A DNA stretch of 28,062 nt from JBBIKU01 sp037445245 (lineage in GTDB: Bacteria; Chloroflexota; Anaerolineae; Anaerolineales; Anaerolineaceae), in NCBI GenBank assembly GCA_037445245.1, contig JBBIKU010000010.1, positions 1 to 28,062 of the forward strand. Direction: 5' to 3'. Under the pieces are notes generated by a model, which worked only from the letters and a program-made list of their open reading frames with translations, was not told the origin of the DNA and searched no databases. Both the position numbers and the translations under genes were made by a program. This document shows, piece after piece, positions 7,871-14,427 of this stretch; the stretch's first letter is position 1, and each line of letters begins with the position of its first letter.

Positions 7871-9414
7871 TTCGTTTCCACCTTCGGTCTTAAACCCGCC
7901 ATCATGGCGCCCACAATGTCCATATTTGCGTCCTTGGCAGGGATGATGTCCATGAATTCCCCTTCATATATCGGCGCCACCCAATCACTCAGTGCCAACG
8001 CCTCTTCGATGTCTCCGGAGATCAACAGAATGGCGGTTTTATCTTTCTTCGCCTGTAATAGTTTGTTTTGAACAAATTCGATTGCCCCGACATCCAGTCC
8101 TTGGGTCGGCAGATTGGCGATGAGCAATCGCGGTTTGAGGGAAAGCACCCGGGCAAGGATGAGTTTCTGCAGGTTGCCCCCCGATAGAGATTTTGCTGTA
8201 ATTTCTGGACCCGGGGTTGCCACGCCGTACTCGGATATCAACTCTTCGGTCATCGTCCTGAGTTTTTGATAACTGATGATCCCTCCAGGCGCGTAGCGGT
8301 CGTCAAAATAATAATTCATAGCGACATTTTCCGTCAGCGAAAAATCACCAATCGACCCTACATCATTCCGTTCCGCCGGAATGTATCCAACTCCCTTCCG
8401 CCATCTTTTCAGGCACGAATGATGGGTGATGTCCTCTCCATCCAGAAGCACCCTGCCGCCAACTGTTTTTCGAAGACCTGCAAGAACTTCTGCGAGTTCT
8501 TCCTGTCCATTTCCGGAAACACCGGCAATGCCAAAGATTTCACCTTCGCGAATGGAGAAAGAAAGCCCCTGTATTGCCAAGTGGCCTCTTTCGCTATTGG
8601 CGGAGAGGTTTTCTACTTGCAGAACTGGATTGCCGAATTCCACTTCTTCCCGCGCCAATTTGAAGATGACTTCTCTTCCAATCATGCTCTTCGCCAGGCT
8701 TTTCTCGGTAACATCTTTCGTTTTAAATTGTGCGGTGACCTTACCGCGTCGGAGGACGGTGACACGATCGCTGATTGCCAAGACGATCGGGAGTTTATGG
8801 GTAATGAATGGAACGACAGCAAGGTTATGCTGTGCCATGGCATTAATGGATTCGAGCAAGTTTTTCGTTTCAGGAGGTGAAAGGGCAGAAGTTGGCTCAT
8901 CCAGTATGAGCACCTTGGCGCCGCGGTAAAGCGCTTTGATAATCTCCACGCCCTGTTTCTGCCCCTCAGAAAGCTGCCAAACCTTGGCGTTGAGATCAAT
9001 TTTGAAGCCGTATTTTTCACTTAATTCGGCAATCTCCGTCTTCGCCTTGTTTTTATTCAGGATATTTCCGGCATGGGGGTGACCGAGCATGATATTTTCG
9101 ATCACACTATGGGCAGGAATCAGTTTGCGTTTTTGGTGAACCATTCCGATGCCGAGTTCGATCGCATCTAGGGGAGATTTAAAATTGACCTCCTTCCCGC
9201 CAATAAATAATTCACCTTCATCGGGTTGATAAAACCCAAAAAGAATGTTCATCAAGGTGGTTTTTCCGGCGCCATTCTCGCCGAGAATTGCATGGATCTC
9301 ACCACCTTTTATATCAAAATCGATGTTGTCATTGGCAAGCACCCCTGGGAATCGTTTTGTGATTCCTCTTGCTTCCAGCACCATTTCACCACGGCTGAGA
9401 CTTACTTGGGGCAT
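7867..9414 (-). CDS. Nucleoside-type ABC transporter ATP-binding protein with two ABC domains
   Basis: The 515-residue protein carries two fused nucleotide-binding domains, as in RbsA/NupO/YufO. Domain 1 has Walker A GENGAGKT (45-52), signature LSEGQKQ and Walker B LILDEPTSAL. Domain 2 has the degenerate P-loop GVSGNGQEE, signature LSGGNLQK and the altered Walker B LLIANLPTQGLD. These substitutions are normal for the second half of this family, so one canonical ATP site is expected. The ATG at 9414 is chosen; a more internal ATG at 9384 is possible and neither has a strong ribosome site. It lies downstream of the lipoprotein gene across a 177-nt gap with a strong hairpin, and it is coupled (ATGA) to the first permease. 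Confidence 0.93.
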   Translation of the reverse strand: MPQVSLSRGEMVLEARGITKRFPGVLANDNIDFDIKGGEIHAILGENGAGKTTLMNILFGFYQPDEGELFIGGKEVNFKSPLDAIELGIGMVHQKRKLIPAHSVIENIMLGHPHAGNILNKNKAKTEIAELSEKYGFKIDLNAKVWQLSEGQKQGVEIIKALYRGAKVLILDEPTSALSPPETKNLLESINAMAQHNLAVVPFITHKLPIVLAISDRVTVLRRGKVTAQFKTKDVTEKSLAKSMIGREVIFKLAREEVEFGNPVLQVENLSANSERGHLAIQGLSFSIREGEIFGIAGVSGNGQEELAEVLAGLRKTVGGRVLLDGEDITHHSCLKRWRKGVGYIPAERNDVGSIGDFSLTENVAMNYYFDDRYAPGGIISYQKLRTMTEELISEYGVATPGPEITAKSLSGGNLQKLILARVLSLKPRLLIANLPTQGLDVGAIEFVQNKLLQAKKDKTAILLISGDIEEALALSDWVAPIYEGEFMDIIPAKDANMDIVGAMMAGLRPKVETK

Positions 9415-9488
9415 AGGTATTCCGATCTTCCGTTGAAATTGGTTTTCAATTATTATAAACGAATTTCCGAAATGATATGTGGTAAATG

Positions 9489-9530
9489 AAACTTTCTCCT
9501 CCGGGGAAACGCCCCGGAGGAAGAAAGTTT
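9489..9530 (-). terminator. Intercistronic hairpin between binding-protein and ABC genes
   Basis: The near-perfect inverted repeat AAACTTTCTCCTCCGGGG / CCCCGGAGGAAGAAAGTTT has a single bulged base and a 5-nt loop. On the minus strand no U-run follows it. It therefore looks like an mRNA-stabilising or partial-termination hairpin that keeps the lipoprotein more abundant than the transporter subunits, not a full terminator. Confidence 0.65.
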
Positions 9531-9591
9531 ATTCAGCACTTGGTTATTGATAAAGCGTCATGGTTCATTAGGGGCAAATGCGCTGGCTGCT

Positions 9592-10905
9592 TTACTCCAG
9601 GACAATCGTGCCTTCCACGTCAAAGTTGAATGACCCAAGCAGCCATTCAGCCGTTGGCACTTCACCTGCCGGTTTGACTACGGTGCCTTTGGCAGGAATA
9701 GGCAGCCCTTCCAGCGCCAAACCTGTGCCGTTGCTCACCAGTGCATGGGCGGTAAAGGGATCCCATTCACCGGCTATCATTTGTTCCCGGCGCTGTTTAA
9801 CCAGATCGATGATCTCTTGTGGGATCAACGGCAGTGCGGCAGGGCTGATGGCTTCGATTCCAACTTTGTTATCGTTCATGATGTCTACCGCCAGAACTTC
9901 TGTCCCGTCTGCCAGGGTAATTGAAGATTCCATGCCCAGGAAGAGTATTGTTTCTGGATCCAATTTGCCCGCCAATTTATCGAGCACCATCCGGTCATAG
10001 AGAACTTCCCAGCGAGTGTCGAACGAAATTGCCACCGTGTCTGTATCGGACCAGCCGTAGAATCCGACTGTATCCATGTCCTTTCCGACGAACCAGATGC
10101 CTTTTTCCTCGGCAACATCCAGAGGAGAACCGGAGTCGGTCTGTTGGGTTATGACGTCCACATCGTACATGTCTACCAGGGTGGTAGCAATCTCTCGCTC
10201 TTCCGCCGGCAGATACCAGTCACCGCTGTACTTCACATAGACCTTAACATCTTTGTTGAGCAATTTGGCGCCATCCTGCACCCCGAGAATAAACCCAGCC
10301 TGCCGCCTCATAACCTGAACCACCGGGAAGGCAGAAACGATGCCGATATTCCCAGTCTTTGTTAATGCGGCAGCAACGAGACCCTCGAGATACAGCGCCT
10401 GGTATTGTCGGGGGAAGAAGCGGATGAAGTTCGGTTTGGTGGTGACATCACTGCCGACTACGGATGCAAAATAGACATCCGGATATTTGTCGGCAATATC
10501 TTTCAAGGGCATTCCCATGAACTCAGCGTTCCCAACGACAATATCGGCGCCATCGGCGATCAACTCTTCAGCATACGGGTTGGAGCGGTCGGGACCGACT
10601 TCTTCTCTGAAGATGTAATCCACATTACCATGCTTCTCGGCGATCCGCAGTCCAGCGCGATTGTGGGCGCCAGACCAGGTGGTACCTTCAATAACGCTGA
10701 AGTGTAATATTGCCAGTGTTATGCCCTCTTCAACCGGCTCCACTGGTTCTTCCGGAGGCGCCGGTTCGACCGGCTCTGCCGGTTCTTCAGGTGCAACCGG
10801 CTCGGCTGGCGGCGGCGTCGGAGCAGCAGGCGCGCACGCAGCCAGTACTATGCTGAAAATGATTAGCCATTTAAACATTTTGGACACTTTGCTTCTGGAA
10901 AACAT
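9592..10905 (-). CDS. BMP-family substrate-binding lipoprotein (nucleoside-type ABC importer)
   Basis: This 437-residue extracytoplasmic binding protein has a type II signal peptide (MFSRSKVSKMFKWLIIFSIV) and a lipobox LAAC with C24 as the lipidated cysteine. A Pro/Glu/Val-rich acidic linker (about 28-60) should hold the domain off the membrane. The BMP domain (about 62-437, related to PnrA/TmpC and Med) has LAILHFSVIEGTTWSGAH, then EELIADGADIVVGN, YPDVYFASV and KDMDTVGFYGWSDTD. BMP proteins bind purine and other nucleosides. The start has a strong AAGGAGG about 6 nt upstream. It is the first gene of the importer operon, preceded by a long leader with inverted repeats. Confidence 0.93.
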   Translation of the reverse strand: MFSRSKVSKMFKWLIIFSIVLAACAPAAPTPPPAEPVAPEEPAEPVEPAPPEEPVEPVEEGITLAILHFSVIEGTTWSGAHNRAGLRIAEKHGNVDYIFREEVGPDRSNPYAEELIADGADIVVGNAEFMGMPLKDIADKYPDVYFASVVGSDVTTKPNFIRFFPRQYQALYLEGLVAAALTKTGNIGIVSAFPVVQVMRRQAGFILGVQDGAKLLNKDVKVYVKYSGDWYLPAEEREIATTLVDMYDVDVITQQTDSGSPLDVAEEKGIWFVGKDMDTVGFYGWSDTDTVAISFDTRWEVLYDRMVLDKLAGKLDPETILFLGMESSITLADGTEVLAVDIMNDNKVGIEAISPAALPLIPQEIIDLVKQRREQMIAGEWDPFTAHALVSNGTGLALEGLPIPAKGTVVKPAGEVPTAEWLLGSFNFDVEGTIVLE

Positions 10906-11419
10906 CTTTTCCTCCTTGTTGCGTGACGAGTGAAGGTATCTTCCTGTCTTCGTTTACGACAAAACGGAGACATATTCAGGAAACGGTTTTTGATTGCATA
11001 CTTTGCGATATTATCACCTCCCTTCTATTTGAGTTTCGCATCCGGGTTAATGTACAACGCACCATTGAAGTACATTGCCTTCATAAGGATGCGTTTATCG
11101 GGTATCGACGTTTTTGAACAGGTTGAGTTTTATCTGCCATATACACTCCATTGACATGCTGTTTACAGGAGCAGGTGCTGCCGTATGGCTGAATTACCGG
11201 CGAAGCCGCAATATACAGAACTGATTAGCGATAAAGTTGCACTTACAAGTTAAATACATTTTATCAAATTTATTCGATGAAATCATTAATTTCAGTTAAG
11301 AGCAGAAAATCTCAATATTATTCGTGAAATGCCGTCAATTCAGCAGGCAGCGGCAGTCAGGTCTATTTGTTTAAACTGCTGCGCAACCTTTGGGACGCTC
11401 ATCGGGATGGTTAAATCAA
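10906..11419. other. 514-nt intergenic region, leader of the nucleoside importer
   Basis: It contains no credible gene; short frames here lack ribosome sites and family marks. It is AT-rich between about 11200 and 11335, which is a plausible location for the importer promoter (minus strand), but no -35/-10 pair at good spacing could be fixed. A structured element at 11037-11093 is described separately. Confidence 0.6.
11037..11093 (-). promoter_or_regulatory. Structured leader element upstream of the BMP operon
   Basis: Outer arms CGCATCC (11037-11043) and GGATGCG (11087-11093) are perfectly complementary. Inside them AATGTAC (11049-11055) and GTACATT (11070-11076) form a second perfect 7-bp stem. 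On the RNA (minus) strand a competing hairpin GAAG/CTTC overlaps the inner stem, so two folds are mutually exclusive. It lies about 130 nt before the lipoprotein ATG. It does not show the purine riboswitch core. Confidence 0.5.
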
Positions 11420-12241
11420 TCAAAGCAAGATGGCTGTAAGCGCCCCGCTGAAGGTGCAGGCGGCGTTGACCAGGTCGTTGTTCATCCAGTGCAAGCCGCG
11501 CACCTGCCGGGTGGCGCTACCGCAGGTGTGCAGAGGGTGGCGTTCGGTCTCCCTGTCGCAGGCGGGGCAGTGATAGATGGCTTGCAGTGTGGCGCCGAGC
11601 AGCGAATCGATCAGGCTGCCCACCAGCCCTGCCAGGGTGATGATGATCACGTGCCCACTATGTGGGTACACGCTCGTGAATGCGCCTGGCTGAAAGCCAG
11701 GCGGGGGTAAAAGCGCCGCCAGCCCGCCAATGAACAGGCTGCCACCCAGCGCCGCCAGTGTGCCCGTCGGTGAAACACCACCCGAGGCGCCGGGCTCAAC
11801 CGCTCGTAATGTGGTCAACAGGCGCGGCTGGCTTCGGCTGAGTACACCCAGCTCGGTTGCCCAGGTGTCGGCGTTGGCAGCCGCCAGCGAGCCGGCAAAA
11901 GCCAGCCAGAGCCAACCGTCATTGGCGACCACCCAGCGCATCAAGACCATGGCAGCGGCGACGCCCCCGTTTGCCAGCACCTGGAGGGCGTCGCGCTGCG
12001 AGCCTTTGGAAAATTTTTCGTTGAGAGCGCGTTTCTGCCTGCCAAACAGGCGCGAGAGCAGGCTGGAGGACACGAAAAAGCCGATCAGCAACACCGCCCA
12101 GCCCAACCCGCCCAAACCGAAGACGATCGTCCCCAGCAGCAGGGCGGCGAGGGCGCCGCTGCGGTTGAGGCTGCCGAGCCGGTAAGCCAGGAGCGAGACC
12201 AACAGGGCGATCAAAAAGCCGGCGATAAGTTGCAACACCAC
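11420..12241 (-). CDS. DUF92 family integral membrane protein
   Basis: The 273-residue polytopic protein belongs to DUF92 (TIGR00297), the family that includes plant VTE6 phytyl-phosphate kinase and prokaryotic polyprenyl-phosphate-related homologues. Marks are LNRSGALAALLLGTIVFGLG, the motif AAANADTWATELG (120-132), GGVSPTGT (154-161), GSLIDSLLGATLQ (208-220) and the closing MNNDLVN. There are about six membrane helices. The start is GTG with a GAGG box 6 nt upstream. Residues 179-197 are not part of the usual family and are encoded by a double palindromic repeat inserted in frame, in a loop between helices. It is last in the five-gene minus-strand cluster, 37 nt after the PH-like gene. The bacterial function is unproven; an isoprenoid-related kinase role is inference. 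Confidence 0.87.
   Translation of the reverse strand: MVLQLIAGFLIALLVSLLAYRLGSLNRSGALAALLLGTIVFGLGGLGWAVLLIGFFVSSSLLSRLFGRQKRALNEKFSKGSQRDALQVLANGGVAAAMVLMRWVVANDGWLWLAFAGSLAAANADTWATELGVLSRSQPRLLTTLRAVEPGASGGVSPTGTLAALGGSLFIGGLAALLPPPGFQPGAFTSVYPHSGHVIIITLAGLVGSLIDSLLGATLQAIYHCPACDRETERHPLHTCGSATRQVRGLHWMNNDLVNAACTFSGALTAILL
11651..11703. repeat. Double palindromic element, in frame inside the DUF92 gene (copy A)
   Basis: Hairpin 1 is GTGCCCAC-TAT-GTGGGTAC (8 pairs, one wobble). Hairpin 2 is the perfect 9-bp stem CGCCTGGCT-GAA-AGCCAGGCG. They are separated by 13 nt and encode extra residues 179-197 of the DUF92 protein. Relatives are found at 13167, 13991 and possibly 15891. Confidence 0.65.
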
Positions 12242-12278
12242 TCCGCACCTCGATGAAAAGCAATGAAAGTTTGATTTC

Positions 12279-13211
12279 TCAAGGGGTGAGCAAAACTGCC
12301 AGGATAAGCAGCAATCCCGTCATGCTGCTGCTCGCCCACAGCAGGTAAGCCACTCGACGTTGCTCAATTCTGCGATAAAAGAACAGACCGCCGATGAGAT
12401 CAGCCGCAAAGGCGAAGCTCGCCAGCACCGGCAGCAGGAACAGACGATCCGAGGAGGTTGGCGGCATGGGCGTGACGTCGCTGGTGTATCCCAGCGAAAT
12501 CTCAGGACGGCTGGGGATGATGACGCTGACGATCACAAACAGCAGCAAGGTGATGCCCAAACCACTGAGGATGAGCGCCCGTGCCCGCCGGTCAGCCCAC
12601 ACCATCTGCAAATAAGCGGCGGGCAGGGCGGTGCGCGATGAGATCGGCGCAATGCTGCCCATTTCCATCGCACGCTGCACATTGCGCATGAAAGCACCCG
12701 GGTTATCGGGCGAGATCGCATACACTTTGCTGGGGGTGGCAATCAGCAACAGGGCGCGGGCATCCGACGCTAGGAACTCGACTATCCCCAAGCCCTCCAC
12801 ATGACGTGTCCCCAAAATGGCGCCTGGCAGGTGCAGGGCAGGCAGCGGCAGGTCGAAGCCCAATTCGTTGGCGGGGCGCACCCATTCCACATCCGGCAGC
12901 GGGATGTCCTCTGCCCGCAGCCCCCAGCGCAGTCGTAACCCGTCGCGTTCCAGGCTGTAAGCGGCTTGCTGCAGGGCGTAGCTGTGGTAAACCGTGATTG
13001 CCACCAGCGGCAGCAACAGCAGCGAAAAAATCAGCAGCAGGACAAAATACGCCCCCAGCGCTTGTTGGAAAGCGAACCACAGGCTGAAGCCGCTGACGCC
13101 AGCCAGGAGCAGGGCAGCCGTGACGTGCACGATCATTCCCACCCGGCGAGGCGGGGTGTGGCACACGTACCCACGAAGTGGGCCCACGATATTATTATCT
13201 ATTTGTTCCAT
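12279..13211 (-). CDS. Membrane protein with a PH-like (bPH) domain
   Basis: The 310-residue protein starts with two close transmembrane segments (about 27-47 and 52-74). A soluble PH-like beta domain follows (about 80-190: AYSLERDGLRLRWGLRAEDIPL, PLPALHLPGAILGTR), and then two or three C-terminal helices (about 213-233, 254-275, 284-308). The family is a conserved hypothetical with unknown function. The soluble domain resembles bacterial PH domains placed beside membrane helices. Residues 8-18 (IVGPLRGYVCH) are encoded by a palindromic repeat, so the ancestral start may lie at or near MIVHV (residue 26). The ribosome site before the ATG at 13211 is weak. It is fourth in the cluster, 26 nt after the aminotransferase stop. 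Confidence 0.72.
   Translation of the reverse strand: MEQIDNNIVGPLRGYVCHTPPRRVGMIVHVTAALLLAGVSGFSLWFAFQQALGAYFVLLLIFSLLLLPLVAITVYHSYALQQAAYSLERDGLRLRWGLRAEDIPLPDVEWVRPANELGFDLPLPALHLPGAILGTRHVEGLGIVEFLASDARALLLIATPSKVYAISPDNPGAFMRNVQRAMEMGSIAPISSRTALPAAYLQMVWADRRARALILSGLGITLLLFVIVSVIIPSRPEISLGYTSDVTPMPPTSSDRLFLLPVLASFAFAADLIGGLFFYRRIEQRRVAYLLWASSSMTGLLLILAVLLTP
13167..13187. repeat. Palindromic repeat, in frame at the 5' end of the PH-like gene (copy B)
   Basis: GTACCCAC-GAA-GTGGGCCCAC contains CCCAC/GTGGG arms with a 3-nt loop. Compared with the reverse complement of copy A it shares GTACCCAC, AGTGGGC and a flanking CACG. It encodes part of IVGPLRGYVCH. Confidence 0.55.
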
Positions 13212-13237
13212 AAATCCGAATCAATGCCGATCCCGCC

Positions 13238-14425
13238 TCACGCCAGAGCCGCCTTGAGTGCAGCGCAGACCTGGTCGACTTGGTCTTCTGTCATGCAACC
13301 TGAGAAGGGTAGCGCCAAGCCGCGTTCCCCCAGGTCTTCGGTGATCGGGAAATCTCCTTTTTGATAACCGAAGCGTTTCATCATGTAGGGCTGCAAGTGA
13401 ATTGGCAGGAAATACGGTCGCACCGGCACGCCGCGCTTGGCGAGCCGCTCGGCAAAACCGGCGCGGTCGACACCGCGGGCGAGACGGATGACATAGACAA
13501 ACCAGCTCGGACGGGAAGTTTCAGGCGCCAGTTGCGGCAGTTCGATTTGCTGAATACCCGCCAGTCGCTGCTGATACCAGTCGACGACCCGCTGACGAGC
13601 TTCCAACAACGCCTCGAGTCGTGTCATCTGGGCGGCGCCCATGGCGGCGCTCATTTCATCCAGACGGTAGTTATAGCCCAGGTGGGTGTGTTGCAGCCAA
13701 GTGTCGCCCGGGGCGCGTCCCTGGTTGCGCAGGGCGTTCATCAATTGGGCAGCTTGATCGTCATCGGTGATGATCATACCGCCCTCGCCGGTGGCAACCT
13801 GCTTGTTGGGGTAGAAACCGAACACGCCAAAATCACCCAGGCTACCGGCTTTGCGACCTTTGTATTCTGCGCCCAGCGCTTCACACGAGTCTTCGATTAG
13901 CTTCAAACCGTGGGCATCGCTCACCGGGCGCAACCGGTCGAAATCCGCCGGTTGGCTGAAAACATCCACCGCCAGCACGGCTTTCAAATTGGCGTGGGCT
14001 TGTGCGCCCCGCCGCGGCAACCAGCGCCGGGCGGAAAGGCCGCCCCTGGTCAGATCTGCTGCCGCCTGACTGACCTGATCGCAATCCAGGTTGCCGGTGA
14101 GCGGCTCGACGTCCACGAATATCGGGATGGCGCGTTCGTACAGAATCACGTTGGTCGAAGCCACAAAGGAGAAGGGCGTGGTGATGACCAGATCACCCTC
14201 CTGGATGCCGCAAGTGATCACCACCAGGTGTAAGCCGGTGGTGCCAGAGCTCACCGCCAGGGCGTGGCGGCAGCCCAGCCGGTCGCGAAAGGCTTGCTCG
14301 AAGGCGTGAATGTACGGTCCCATGCTGAGGTGGGGCGTACTGACGACCGAGAGCACAGCCTGGCGTTCCAGATCGGTCAAATCGGGGGAAGACATGGGGA
14401 TGGGCGGGGGGGCTTGATAATCCAT
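13238..14425 (-). CDS. DegT/DnrJ/EryC1/StrS-family PLP-dependent aminotransferase
   Basis: The 395-residue fold-type I enzyme belongs to the sugar aminotransferase family. Marks are VSSGTTGLHL (58-67), TTPFSFVASTN (82-92), LIEDSCEALGAEYKG (176-190), and the PLP lysine K208 in GFYPNKQVATGEGGM. NYRLDEMSAAMGAAQ and a C-terminal RPYFLPIH follow. Family members aminate nucleotide-bound keto sugars used for surface glycans. The frame is open back to 14950, but that stretch overlaps the upstream gene. The ATG at 14425 follows that gene's TAA by 2 nt and matches the family start. Residues 126-147 (TRGGLSARRWLPRRGAQAHA) interrupt a normally short segment and come from an in-frame palindromic repeat. 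No other sugar-biosynthesis gene is in the window. Confidence 0.9.
   Translation of the reverse strand: MDYQAPPPIPMSSPDLTDLERQAVLSVVSTPHLSMGPYIHAFEQAFRDRLGCRHALAVSSGTTGLHLVVITCGIQEGDLVITTPFSFVASTNVILYERAIPIFVDVEPLTGNLDCDQVSQAAADLTRGGLSARRWLPRRGAQAHANLKAVLAVDVFSQPADFDRLRPVSDAHGLKLIEDSCEALGAEYKGRKAGSLGDFGVFGFYPNKQVATGEGGMIITDDDQAAQLMNALRNQGRAPGDTWLQHTHLGYNYRLDEMSAAMGAAQMTRLEALLEARQRVVDWYQQRLAGIQQIELPQLAPETSRPSWFVYVIRLARGVDRAGFAERLAKRGVPVRPYFLPIHLQPYMMKRFGYQKGDFPITEDLGERGLALPFSGCMTEDQVDQVCAALKAALA
13991..14050. repeat. Palindromic repeat, in frame inside the aminotransferase gene (copy C)
   Basis: The core 14020-14050 folds as ACCAG, bulge CGCC, GGGCGG-AAAGG-CCGCCC, CTGGT, giving 11 pairs. The core GCGCCGGGCGGAAAGG aligns with GCGCCTGGCTGAAAG of copy A. 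The flank GCGTGGGCTTGTGCGCC aligns with GCGTGGGCGCTTGGGCGCC at 15897-15915. It encodes the extra residues 126-147 of the protein. Confidence 0.6.
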
Positions 14426-14427
14426 GC

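Noticed and set aside
11037..11093. Purine riboswitch before the nucleoside importer
   Set aside because: Stems exist, but the conserved junction and loop residues of the purine aptamer are not present on either strand.
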